From Halpernia humi (lineage in GTDB: Bacteria > Bacteroidota > Bacteroidia > Flavobacteriales > Weeksellaceae), in NCBI RefSeq assembly GCF_900108025.1, contig NZ_FNUS01000001.1, positions 310,001 to 374,000 of the forward strand: a stretch of DNA of 64,000 nucleotides, in the 5' to 3' direction. The notes below the pieces were generated by a model. The model was not told where the DNA came from and did not search any database. It saw only the letters and a program-made list of their open reading frames with translations. How positions within the stretch are numbered: position 1 is the first letter of the stretch; every line of letters begins with the position of its first letter. Below are positions 43,616 through 52,132 of the stretch, piece by piece. Position numbers and translations under genes: made by a program.

Positions 43616-44326
43616 TCACCGATATGGCGAAACCAGCCATTTCAAAATATTATATTCTGAATTTCGCCAATAATATGATCCTTTTAAAACCCAAGAAATT
43701 CCAAACGGAATAAGCGTGGTGCTTTCAAAAAGCAAAGTAGAATAAGGGAAATCTAAATTTTTGAAAATGGAGAGAAATGCAATTGCTAAAATACTGATAA
43801 TCATAATGTAACTGCAAATTTTGTAGGTTTTATTTCTGCGAATTTTTTTCTTATCGATTGGTTTATTTTTATCTGGTTTTTGAAAAATAACAAGACAAAA
43901 AACTGCAAAACATATAAAAAGTACGGTTGCAAAAGTAAAATGAAGAATATTGAAAACCTTTGACGTTTCTGCCCAAGTTGGGATATTTATAAATTGATAG
44001 CCGATATAACCTTTCGCATTAGTCGGGAATATGGCAACGCCTGCCGCGCAAAATCCAGCAAGGTTTGCGAGCCAATTTTCTAATCGGTAAGTGCCTTTAT
44101 AAGTTATTAAAAAAGTAGATAGTGCCGCCAAAGTGCCCACAAAAATAGTATGAGAAAAACTGTAATAATAATGGCTAAGAGAAGGTTGCAGAATTCCGCC
44201 AAAAATGATGAGTGCAAAAGGCAACAAGATTCCTAAAATTCCAATTAATTGTCTTAATTTAAAATAAGAAATGGTGGTAGAATCGGTTTTTTCGGTTGCT
44301 AGTTCTTTTATTGTAGGAATTTCCAT
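43616..44326 (-). CDS. polytopic membrane protein of unknown function
   Basis: The 236-residue protein has about six membrane helices (about residues 26-46, 57-77, 86-104, 122-147, 172-190 and 195-215) with a basic loop (KPDKNKPIDKKKIRRNK) before the fifth. The SHYYYSFSHTIFVGTLAAL segment with conserved aromatic and histidine residues resembles DUF998-like proteins, but I am not certain. It is encoded alone between the WYL and DUF1501 genes, on the opposite strand to the former. Confidence 0.55.
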   Translation of the reverse strand: MEIPTIKELATEKTDSTTISYFKLRQLIGILGILLPFALIIFGGILQPSLSHYYYSFSHTIFVGTLAALSTFLITYKGTYRLENWLANLAGFCAAGVAIFPTNAKGYIGYQFINIPTWAETSKVFNILHFTFATVLFICFAVFCLVIFQKPDKNKPIDKKKIRRNKTYKICSYIMIISILAIAFLSIFKNLDFPYSTLLFESTTLIPFGISWVLKGSYYWRNSEYNILKWLVSPYR

Positions 44327-44401
44327 CGTTTGAAATTTTATTGAATTAATAACAAATATCCAGCAATATTCGTAAATTTTTTGGGGTGTTTTTCCTATTT
44401 T

Positions 44402-45589
44402 TTAAACAAAATCATAAACGCCGTTTTTCCAACCCAAAATTTTCGTAGAATCTGCGCCGAGCCAATTTTTCAGAACTGTGGCGTAAACTTTCCGGAAATC
44501 TTCGGTGTAAATTAAATCGCCATCGTTGAGGTTTTGTAAATCTGGAAGTGCGTTTAGAATGCCTTTTTTCCTTAATCCACCGGAAATAAAAAACATTTGG
44601 TTTGCCGTTCCGTGGTCGGTGCCATTGCTTGCATTTTGAGAAACGCGACGTCCGAATTCTGAAAATGTCATCAGCAAAACATCTTCAAACAATCCATTTG
44701 CTTTTAAATCCGCCACAAAAGATTTTATGGATTCATTAATATCATCAAATAATTTTTCTTGTCTTTGGTTTTGGTTAATGTGCGTGTCAAAACTACCCAC
44801 TTGCAGGTAATAAACTTTCGTATTAATATCCGATTTTATAAGTGAAGCGATGGTTTTAAAATCTTTTCCCAGAGCAGATTTTGGATAAATTTGGTTGGTA
44901 GATTTGGTTTTGCTTTCCTCAAAAATATAAGAGGCATTATTAATGGTTTCGCCCAAAGTTTGGTATAAATATTCTACAGTTTCATCTTCATGATGGTGAT
45001 TTGCATATAAAGATTTGAAATAATTTTCCTTTGAAGTTTCGTATAATCTTTGCGGATCTTTAAAGGCAAACGCTTTTTTTTCTTTCCCTTTCATAGCCAA
45101 ACTTAGCATATCATCCACTTCTAAAGCTTGCGTTGGATGTGTGCACTTGTGGCATTCTTCATCCAAATATCTTCCGATCCAGCCAGTTTCTAAAAATTCT
45201 TTACTGCCACTTGCAGATTGCCAAATATCCATACTTCGGAAATGCGATTTATTGGGTTCTGGATAACCTACATTATTTAAAACCGCAATTTCTCCACCGT
45301 CATAAAGTTCTTTAAAATAACTCAAAGCAGGATTTATCCCCACTTCATCTGTTAAATTTAGGGCATTTTTTATAGAAATTCTTGGTCGTTCTTTGAAATA
45401 AATATCATTTCTTGTTGGGATTATGGTGTTTAAACCATCATTGCCGCCGCTGAGTTGCAAAACCACCAAAACTTTATTGTCTTTATCCAAAGAATCGGGC
45501 AATGTAAGTGCTTTTAAAAAATTTGGCAACATGATAGATGCTGCAGCCAAAGAACCTGTTTTTAAGAAATCCCTTCTTTTAAGTATCAT
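44402..45589 (-). CDS. DUF1501 domain protein with Tat-type signal
   Basis: The N-terminus LKRRDFLKTGSLAAASIMLPNF is a twin-arginine-like signal. The 395-residue body follows the DUF1501 pattern: LVVLQLSGGNDGLNTIIP, SHFRSMDIWQSAS, MTFSEFGRRVSQNASNGTDHGTANQMFFISGG and DLQNLNDGDLIYTEDFRKVYATVL. These proteins are sulfatase-like, belong to the alkaline phosphatase superfamily, and are usually paired with DUF1800, as here: the DUF1800 gene lies 78 bases upstream. The product is probably exported. The reaction is unknown. Confidence 0.92.
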   Translation of the reverse strand: MILKRRDFLKTGSLAAASIMLPNFLKALTLPDSLDKDNKVLVVLQLSGGNDGLNTIIPTRNDIYFKERPRISIKNALNLTDEVGINPALSYFKELYDGGEIAVLNNVGYPEPNKSHFRSMDIWQSASGSKEFLETGWIGRYLDEECHKCTHPTQALEVDDMLSLAMKGKEKKAFAFKDPQRLYETSKENYFKSLYANHHHEDETVEYLYQTLGETINNASYIFEESKTKSTNQIYPKSALGKDFKTIASLIKSDINTKVYYLQVGSFDTHINQNQRQEKLFDDINESIKSFVADLKANGLFEDVLLMTFSEFGRRVSQNASNGTDHGTANQMFFISGGLRKKGILNALPDLQNLNDGDLIYTEDFRKVYATVLKNWLGADSTKILGWKNGVYDFV

Positions 45590-45667
45590 AATTTTTAAGT
45601 AAAAAGTAAAAAGTAAAATTTAGTGACATCAAACAAGTTTAAACCAAATTAAACCTTGTGAAACCAA

Positions 45668-47047
45668 TTAGCACAACTGATATTCCGGAACACTCATGAT
45701 ATTAATAATATCCATCTTCACGCTGCCGTCGGAAAATTGTTTCATGTATTTTCCGTCGCCACTTATCTTTTTTTGAAGCAGTATTTCAGCAATATTTTTA
45801 TCTTTAAAAACGCTTTCAATCTCTTGCCAATCAATAATAAAATTGCTTTTTCTAAATTTTCTATTTCCATTATTTTGTGCGCCCATTCCCATTTGTATAT
45901 CATCATCTGCTTTTGGCTGAAGGGCTAAAGGCCGAATGCCACTAAATAATTGTGGCATTTGCATACGTAAAAGTAGAGTAGAGCTATCGATCCAAGATTT
46001 ACCGGTTGGCCATCCCGAAACATTGGGTGGATAAAAAATCATTTGCCCTAATAAATTTTGGTAAATGATCAGTTGTCTTTTTTGGATGATATTATCGACG
46101 GGTAAAATTCTAAAAATACCCGCCATTAATTCTATCGGAGATTTTATTTTTGCGCCGATATTTTTTTCATCAAAAAACCAATCAGAAGTAAAAATTTCGG
46201 TCATAAGTTTTTTTATATCGTATTTAGAATTATAAAAATTATTAGCGAGTTTTGCCACAATTTTATGATCTAAAGTATCATTTACAAAAAATTTATAAAT
46301 TTTAATGGTAATAAATATAGCCGTTGATTTTTGGGCTAAAATAATATCCAAAATATCATCACCGCTAAAATTTCCTGTTTTTCCTAAAAATGTTTTTTCG
46401 CCAAAATCGTGAATTCTAGCACGTTCTATAAAATTGCCTTCTTTAGAAAAACTCCACCCAGTGAAAGCACGTGCTGCTTCTTTCACATCTTTTTCGGTGT
46501 AGTTACCGCGTCCCAAGGTGAAGAGTTCCATCACTTCTCGCGCAAAATTTTCATTGGGATGGTCTTTTTTATTTTGTTGATTATTAAGAAATTGCAACAT
46601 CGATGGAGATTTTGAAACAGCCTTCAATAAATCTCCAAAATTCCCCAGCGCATTTTCTCGAACGATTTGCAATAATTGCGCGTTATAGCGCGAATTTATA
46701 ACACGAGTCGCAAAATGACCGTTCCAGAAAAATGCCATTTTTTCTCTCAATTGATCTTTTGAATTTACCATTTCATTAAAAAATTTTAAATTCAGGCTGA
46801 TATTTTCTTGGCGGTTTATTTTTGTTTTCTCTTTTTTTTCTTCTGGACTTAATTTCGCAATTACTGCATAATCTTGCAGAGCATCTTCTGAACCAACAGA
46901 AAGACTTTTCAATTGATTTTCTTTGCTCAATTGCTTCCAAATTTTTGAAGGACTCGTTTGCGATAAACTATCAATTTGCGAAAGATTGATGCCGAAACCG
47001 GCGCGAGAAAGCAAATGTTTGTTTTTAGAAAAATTAGAAATTTCCAT
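45668..47047 (-). CDS. DUF1800 domain protein
   Basis: The 459-residue protein contains the DUF1800 signatures: HLLSRAGFGINLSQID, KMAFFWNGHFATR, NFAREVMELFTLGRGNYTEKDVKEAARAFTGWSF, and YPPNVSGWPTGKSWIDSSTLLLRM. It is followed, on the same strand, by the DUF1501 gene, a pair conserved in many bacteria. I see no clear signal peptide at the N-terminus (EISNFSKNKHLL). Its function is not established. Confidence 0.92.
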   Translation of the reverse strand: MEISNFSKNKHLLSRAGFGINLSQIDSLSQTSPSKIWKQLSKENQLKSLSVGSEDALQDYAVIAKLSPEEKKEKTKINRQENISLNLKFFNEMVNSKDQLREKMAFFWNGHFATRVINSRYNAQLLQIVRENALGNFGDLLKAVSKSPSMLQFLNNQQNKKDHPNENFAREVMELFTLGRGNYTEKDVKEAARAFTGWSFSKEGNFIERARIHDFGEKTFLGKTGNFSGDDILDIILAQKSTAIFITIKIYKFFVNDTLDHKIVAKLANNFYNSKYDIKKLMTEIFTSDWFFDEKNIGAKIKSPIELMAGIFRILPVDNIIQKRQLIIYQNLLGQMIFYPPNVSGWPTGKSWIDSSTLLLRMQMPQLFSGIRPLALQPKADDDIQMGMGAQNNGNRKFRKSNFIIDWQEIESVFKDKNIAEILLQKKISGDGKYMKQFSDGSVKMDIINIMSVPEYQLC

Positions 47048-47172
47048 TGGTAGGCATTTGTTTTTATGATAAACGATTTTATAAAAAGTTAAAACAATAG
47101 AATGCTTTTCTTAAAAAATGAAGATTTTCTTGTTTTATTATTTTAAATGTTTTAAAAACATTAATAAATTTA

Positions 47173-47180
47173 TATCTTTG
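47173..47180 (+). promoter_or_regulatory. -7 promoter box for the glucokinase gene
   Basis: TATCTTTG matches TAnnTTTG, 15 bases before the ATG at 47195. Confidence 0.6.
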
Positions 47181-47194
47181 AGAAAAGTAACATT

Positions 47195-48247
47195 ATGAGC
47201 GACACTGCAAAATTTGAACTCTACCTCCCAGGATTGCAAAATCCGCAAAATAGTAATCTTAATATTCTTTCTGCGGATATTCGGGCAGATCAAACCACTT
47301 TCAATTATTACCATATAAAAGAGGGCAATTTGGTTTTATTAAAAGAGGAAACCTACAATACTTTTGATTTTCCTTCATTTTCTGCAATGGCATTGCAGTT
47401 TTTGGGCGATCACAATTTAGATAAACCCGAAAGATTTTCGCTTGGCGTTCCAGGCCCTGTTATTAATAATAATTGTGTGGCAGAAAGATTACCATGGTCT
47501 TTAGTAGCAGAAGATATCAAAGCAGAAAGCGGCGTCGAAGATGTTTTTTTAATTAATGATATGGAAGCCACAGCCTATTTTATGGGAAATTTAACGCCGC
47601 ACTGCCTGATGCCAATTTATGAGCACGGAAATATTTCTTCTGGAAATGTGGCAATTTTAGCACCCGGAAATGGTTTAGGTGAAGCAGGAATGTTCTGGGA
47701 CGGAAAACATCTAAGACCATTTGCAACAGAAGGCGGCCATTCAGAATTTTCACCAAGAACAGATATTGAAGTTGAATTTTACCAATATTTAAAATCTATC
47801 TACGGTATTGTAAGTTGGGAATCTGTGCTTTCTAAGGATGGATTATTTAATATTTATAGATTTTTGAGAGATGTGCAACGGCATAAAGAACCAGAATGGT
47901 TAACTCTAAAAATCCAAGAAGGCGAAGATTTCACACAAGTTATTTGTGCTGCCGCAACTGAAGAAAGAGAAATGATTTGTAAACTAACGATGGATACTTT
48001 TATTGATTTTCTTGCCCGTGAAGCAAATAGTTTGGTTTTAAAATTAAAAGCAACTGGTGGACTCATTATCGGTGGAGAAATCCCAATTACCATTAAAAAT
48101 TATATCAATAAAGAAAAATTTTATAAAAAATTTATCATCAGTGATAAAATGGAAAGATTGCTGAAAGATGTCAATATTTACTTCTTGCTAAATGAAAAGA
48201 CTATTGCTTCTGGAGCCGCTTATTATGGTGCATTTCACGTGAATTAA
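47195..48247 (+). CDS. glk: glucokinase
   Basis: The 350-residue protein follows the bacterial glucokinase family (PF02685). The phosphate-binding start is LSADIRADQTTF, GPVINNNCVAERLPWSL is the sugar-binding approach, LINDMEATAYF holds the catalytic Asp, and LAPGNGLGEAGMFW and GGHSEFSPR complete the site. It phosphorylates glucose with ATP for glycolysis. The gene has its own TAnnTTTG promoter and is divergent from the DUF1800 gene. Confidence 0.92.
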   Translation: MSDTAKFELYLPGLQNPQNSNLNILSADIRADQTTFNYYHIKEGNLVLLKEETYNTFDFPSFSAMALQFLGDHNLDKPERFSLGVPGPVINNNCVAERLPWSLVAEDIKAESGVEDVFLINDMEATAYFMGNLTPHCLMPIYEHGNISSGNVAILAPGNGLGEAGMFWDGKHLRPFATEGGHSEFSPRTDIEVEFYQYLKSIYGIVSWESVLSKDGLFNIYRFLRDVQRHKEPEWLTLKIQEGEDFTQVICAAATEEREMICKLTMDTFIDFLAREANSLVLKLKATGGLIIGGEIPITIKNYINKEKFYKKFIISDKMERLLKDVNIYFLLNEKTIASGAAYYGAFHVN

Positions 48248-48262
48248 TTATCTTATGATAAC

Positions 48263-48291
48263 TTTGGAATTCTAGATTAAATCTATATTTG
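48263..48291 (+). promoter_or_regulatory. promoter of the YceI gene (-33 TTTG and -7 TATATTTG)
   Basis: TTTG at 48263-48266 and TATATTTG at 48284-48291 are 17 bases apart, close to the flavobacterial consensus. The ATG follows 19 bases later. Confidence 0.65.
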
Positions 48292-48310
48292 CAGCATAAA
48301 TTTAATAAAT

Positions 48311-48877
48311 ATGAAAAAGTTTTTTTTAACCTTCGTTTTTATCGGAAGTTTAATCTCTGCACAAACGAAAAACGTTACAACTTCAGACGTACATTGGTGG
48401 GGCTATAAAGTGGCAAAAACAGAGGCCTCTTCACACGACGGAAGTGTAAAAATGAAATCTGGAAATATAGTGATGAAAGGCAATAAAATTGTTGGGGGCA
48501 CTTTTGTTTTGGATATGACGAGCATAAATGCTGAAGATTTAACAGGAGAGTATCAGCAAAAATTGAATGGACACCTTAAAACTGGCGATTTCTTCGAAGT
48601 TGAAAAATTTCCTTTGGCTACTTATACTATTACTTCTGTTGTGAAAAATAACGATAAAATGTATCCTTATTTAGTAAAAGGCAACCTAACCGCAAAAGGC
48701 GTTACAAAAGCTGTAAATTTCCCTGCCGTAATTGGTATTAATAAAGGTTTATTAACATTAAAATCTAGTAAATTTTCCTTTAATCGTCAAGATTTTGGTA
48801 TTGCTTATCAATCAACTATGAAAGACGTTTTTGTAAAAGATGATATAGATTTGCAAGTAAGTTTTCAAGCCAAATAA
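48311..48877 (+). CDS. YceI family periplasmic lipid-binding protein
   Basis: A signal peptide is present (KKFFLTFVFIGSLISAQ). The mature part has the YceI lipocalin-like strands: SDVHWWGYKVAKTEASSHDGSVKM, GTFVLDMTSINAEDLTGEYQQKLNGHLKTGDFFEV and the end KFSFNRQDFGIAYQSTMKDVFVKDDIDL. Members bind isoprenoid chains such as polyprenyl compounds in the periplasm and respond to stress or pH. It has its own promoter and terminator, so it is probably monocistronic. Confidence 0.93.
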   Translation: MKKFFLTFVFIGSLISAQTKNVTTSDVHWWGYKVAKTEASSHDGSVKMKSGNIVMKGNKIVGGTFVLDMTSINAEDLTGEYQQKLNGHLKTGDFFEVEKFPLATYTITSVVKNNDKMYPYLVKGNLTAKGVTKAVNFPAVIGINKGLLTLKSSKFSFNRQDFGIAYQSTMKDVFVKDDIDLQVSFQAK

Positions 48878-48896
48878 AAGTTTAAAATTTTATTCT

Positions 48897-48931
48897 AAAA
48901 GCAGTTTTTTTAAACTGCTTTTTTTATTTTT
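48897..48931 (+). terminator. Rho-independent terminator after the YceI gene
   Basis: AAAAGCAGTTT and AAACTGCTTTT pair over a T-rich loop and run into a T tract. Confidence 0.88.
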
Positions 48932-48937
48932 GTTCAT

Positions 48938-49579
48938 ATGAAAGTTTATGTTATTAGCGGTTTAGGCGCAGATTTTACCGTTTTAGAAAAGTTGAAATTC
49001 AATCCTAATTTAGATATTATTTTTATCGAGTGGCTCATTCCCACACAAAATGAAAGTTTTGAAAATTATGTTAAAAGAATGGCTGAAAGCATTTCTGCGA
49101 CTGAAGAATTCTACCTTTTGGGCTATTCATTTGGTGGTATTTTGGTTCAGGAAATCCATAAATTAAAACCCGCAAAAAAAGTGGTCATTTTAGGTAGTAT
49201 AAAATCAGATTCCGAAAAATCTTTTGCTATGAAAGCAGGGAAAATTACAAAAATCACTAAGATTTTACCTTTAAAATTTTACGGTGCAATTTCGACTGAA
49301 TATTATGGATTTATTCGCAAACTTTTTGATTCTAAAAACGCAAATGTGATGACGTATTTTCGGGTTCGAGATCCTTACTATTTGCAATGGTCTATCCAGA
49401 ATATTCTTGATTGGAAAATGGAAAAAATGCCGGAAGTTATCCAAATTTTAGCCGAAAAAGACTTGGTTTTCCCTTTAAAAAATAGCCAGCCAGATTATGT
49501 TATAAAAGATGCAACACATCTTTTTCCATTAACAAAACATAAGGAAGTTTCAAAAATTTTGGCGGAAATTTTAGTTTAA
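48938..49579 (+). CDS. alpha/beta-hydrolase-fold protein
   Basis: The 213-residue protein shows an alpha/beta hydrolase pattern: VYVISGLGADFTVLEKL at the start, nucleophile elbow LLGYSFGGILVQEI (Ser in GYSFGG), and a late His in DATHLFPLTKHKEV. A helical cap is short. The exact substrate cannot be inferred. It follows the YceI terminator and is followed by an unknown membrane protein on the same strand. Confidence 0.82.
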   Translation: MKVYVISGLGADFTVLEKLKFNPNLDIIFIEWLIPTQNESFENYVKRMAESISATEEFYLLGYSFGGILVQEIHKLKPAKKVVILGSIKSDSEKSFAMKAGKITKITKILPLKFYGAISTEYYGFIRKLFDSKNANVMTYFRVRDPYYLQWSIQNILDWKMEKMPEVIQILAEKDLVFPLKNSQPDYVIKDATHLFPLTKHKEVSKILAEILV

Positions 49580-49633
49580 GAAATTTTTATCATTAATTTT
49601 TATTTTATTTGTATAAATATTTAAAAAAAGAAT

Positions 49634-50047
49634 ATGAATAAAAATTTTATCAATTTAAAAGAAGAATTACTCCGAAAAGGCTTTTCCGAAAGAAATTTTG
49701 ATTATCTCTACAATGCAGTAAAAAGCGGTAAAAATAGAGAAGTTATATTCAAAAACTTAACATCTGATGTTAGAAAAGTAGAGCCAAGTATGGCAACCGA
49801 AGCACTTGATAAAATATTTGAAATTAATGGTGGAGAATTCAAGTATGAAAACCGAAATGGTTATATGTATTCCATTGCCTATGCAATAGTTGCTGTGCTG
49901 TCGTTGCTAATGATTATTGCCTATCTTAATGGAAGTTTTATAAAATTGAAATTATTTATTGCAGCAATTGCAGGTTTTTTTATTTTTTCTTACAAATTTG
50001 TGACAACACTTTACAAATCTAGTCGCGGCAAATACCGAGGTGAATAA
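49634..50047 (+). CDS. small membrane protein of unknown function
   Basis: The 137-residue protein has a soluble helical N-terminal part (KEELLRKGFSERNFDYLYNAVKSGK) and two membrane helices (about 78-96 and 104-122) near the end. I do not recognise it. The fragment RKVEPSMATEALDKIFEINGGE is family-like for conserved hypothetical proteins of flavobacteria, but no function can be given. It is convergent with the aquaporin gene, 15 bases apart. Confidence 0.6.
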   Translation: MNKNFINLKEELLRKGFSERNFDYLYNAVKSGKNREVIFKNLTSDVRKVEPSMATEALDKIFEINGGEFKYENRNGYMYSIAYAIVAVLSLLMIIAYLNGSFIKLKLFIAAIAGFFIFSYKFVTTLYKSSRGKYRGE

Positions 50048-50062
50048 TAAATTAAATTTTCT

Positions 50063-50809
50063 CTATTTCCCATCCAACTTCCAATCTACAACTGGTTTTT
50101 TCTTTTTTACAAATAAATAAAGTTCGGCAGAAAGTAGCATTCCAACCGTTGGGCACAGCATGTAAATCCAGAAATCGGTATAAATTCTTGCGGGAATTGC
50201 GCTTGCTAATGTTCTCGCAGGGTTCATTCCAAATCCAGAAATTGGTCCGGTAATATAAACGTAAACGCCTACTAGTATTGCGGCCAAATAAGGAACGGTA
50301 TTTTTTAGTTTTTTAATATCGGAAAAAAACAAAACCATCGTAATCATAAAAAAGGCGCTTAAAGTTTCAGATAAAACGGCTTCCCAAATCGCAATATTTT
50401 TACCAGGAACTGTTACTACAAAATTTACAGGCGCGCTGCTTAATATGTTTCCCATTAAAAATCCCATTAAATAAACCGCCGATAAACCACCAATAGTTTG
50501 AAATATAGAATACCAAATGCTATTTTCTAAACTAATTTGCCCCAATCGCCACCTCATAATTGTAACAGACGGATTGATGAACGCACCTGAAGGCGCCGTT
50601 AAAGGGGATAAAAAAATAAAAAGTGCGGTCAAACACATCGCTATTGCCATTATTGCTAATCTCAAATGCGGATTCGGAATTTCTAGATGAATGAAAGTAC
50701 TTTTATGTTCTAAAAATCCATCGAAAAAACATGCGGAAATCATAAAAATAAATAGGCCCAACGCTTCCTGCAAAAATAAAACGTAGTTCTTTCGGAGTGT
50801 TTCTAGCAT
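50063..50809 (-). CDS. aquaporin/MIP family channel
   Basis: The 248-residue protein has six membrane segments and both MIP half-helix motifs, in SGAFINPSVTIMR and SGFGMNPARTLASAIPAR. The first motif is NPS instead of the canonical NPA, a known variation that may affect pore selectivity. The arginine of the selectivity filter follows the second NPA. It probably conducts water or small uncharged solutes. The gene stands alone on the minus strand. Confidence 0.88.
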   Translation of the reverse strand: MLETLRKNYVLFLQEALGLFIFMISACFFDGFLEHKSTFIHLEIPNPHLRLAIMAIAMCLTALFIFLSPLTAPSGAFINPSVTIMRWRLGQISLENSIWYSIFQTIGGLSAVYLMGFLMGNILSSAPVNFVVTVPGKNIAIWEAVLSETLSAFFMITMVLFFSDIKKLKNTVPYLAAILVGVYVYITGPISGFGMNPARTLASAIPARIYTDFWIYMLCPTVGMLLSAELYLFVKKKKPVVDWKLDGK

Positions 50810-50932
50810 TGCTTTTATGTCATGTTTTTTGAATGTGCAATTTAAAAATAAAATATTTGGTTTTTATCTAGATTTAAAAAACTAATAATCAATTAATTAA
50901 TATTTTTTATTAATTTTATTTAAAATATAAAG

Positions 50933-52102
50933 ATGAAATCTAATTTGGCATATCTTCATTCTTATAAACAAAGGCTTGCTTTTATAAGCGTTTCCGTGGC
51001 AATTATCGCCCTTTCAATCTACTTTAATTTTTTTCAAAAAACTGAAAATCCAGAATTCTCAAAGCTTACATTTTCAGAAACTAAAACTGAAATTCTTCCT
51101 TTAAATATAGCCAAATTTAATCCAAATACACTTTCAACGGAAGAATGGAAGGCTTTGGGTTTTTCGGAAAAGCAAGTTGCCACGATTTTGAAATACAAAG
51201 AAATTGTGGGCGGTGCTTTTACTTCTAAAAACCAACTGAAAAAATGCTATGCGATTTCTGAAGAAAAATTTTCGCAATTAGAAGCCTATATTTTATTGAC
51301 TGATGAAGCGGGTAAAAAGCAAAATTTTAAGCAAAATAAATGGGTGAAAAAAGAATTAATAATTTCCGGAAAATTTAATCCCGATTTATATTCTGAAGCA
51401 GATTGGGTGAAAATGGGTTTTTCTGAGCGCCAAGCAGCAGGCATTTTAAAATATAAAAACTATTTGGGTGGCAGTTTTGTAAGCAAAGAAAAATTTAAAG
51501 AATGCTATATGATTAATGAAGAAAATTACGCTAAAATGTCGCCTTTTCTACTGTTACCAAGCAAAACGCCAGCAGATTTTAATCCATACAAAAAAAATTA
51601 TGCAAAAGAAAAACGAATAATAAAATATCAAAATTTTGATCCCAATTTATTAGATTTCGAAGCTTGGAAAAAACTTGGCTTTTCTGATAAACAAGTGCAA
51701 AATATCTTGAATTATAAAGAAAGATTTTTAAAAGGTAGTTTTAAAACATTAGACGATGTTTCGCGCTGCTACATGATTTCTCCGGAAAAATTTGAAGAAA
51801 TGAAGCCATTTATAAAATTGAATCCAGATAATTTTGCAGTTAATAATGTGGTAAATTCTAATGTAGAAATGCCAAAACAAAAAACCGATTTCGCGAAAAT
51901 TGATTTGAATAAAATTACTTTTCAGCAGCTAAAAGAATTTGGTTTTAGTGATAGAGCAGCGGCAAGTTACCTCGCATTTCGGAAAAAATTAGGTGGTTTT
52001 TCAACCAAAGATCAGATTCTTAAAACCTATAATATTGATAAGGAATTAACCCAAAAATTAATTCAAATGTCAACATTATCTCCTTTAATTGCCGAAAAGT
52101 AA
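50933..52102 (+). CDS. membrane-anchored protein with four tandem helix-hairpin-helix units (ComEA-like)
   Basis: The 389-residue protein has one N-terminal membrane helix (about residues 14-30) and four repeats of about 80 residues. Each has a sequence like W..LGFSEKQVATILKYKE: LGFSEKQVATIL, MGFSERQAAGIL, LGFSDKQVQNIL and FGFSDRAAASYL. They alternate with cysteine-containing stretches (KKCYAISEEKF, KECYMINEENY, SRCYMISPEKF). Helix-hairpin-helix units bind DNA without sequence preference. Anchored versions like ComEA capture DNA in the periplasm for uptake. A DNA-uptake role is possible but unproven; the repeats may instead serve protein contacts. Confidence 0.82.
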   Translation: MKSNLAYLHSYKQRLAFISVSVAIIALSIYFNFFQKTENPEFSKLTFSETKTEILPLNIAKFNPNTLSTEEWKALGFSEKQVATILKYKEIVGGAFTSKNQLKKCYAISEEKFSQLEAYILLTDEAGKKQNFKQNKWVKKELIISGKFNPDLYSEADWVKMGFSERQAAGILKYKNYLGGSFVSKEKFKECYMINEENYAKMSPFLLLPSKTPADFNPYKKNYAKEKRIIKYQNFDPNLLDFEAWKKLGFSDKQVQNILNYKERFLKGSFKTLDDVSRCYMISPEKFEEMKPFIKLNPDNFAVNNVVNSNVEMPKQKTDFAKIDLNKITFQQLKEFGFSDRAAASYLAFRKKLGGFSTKDQILKTYNIDKELTQKLIQMSTLSPLIAEK

Positions 52103-52132
52103 GATTTTTAAAAACTATAAAAAATTGTAAAA

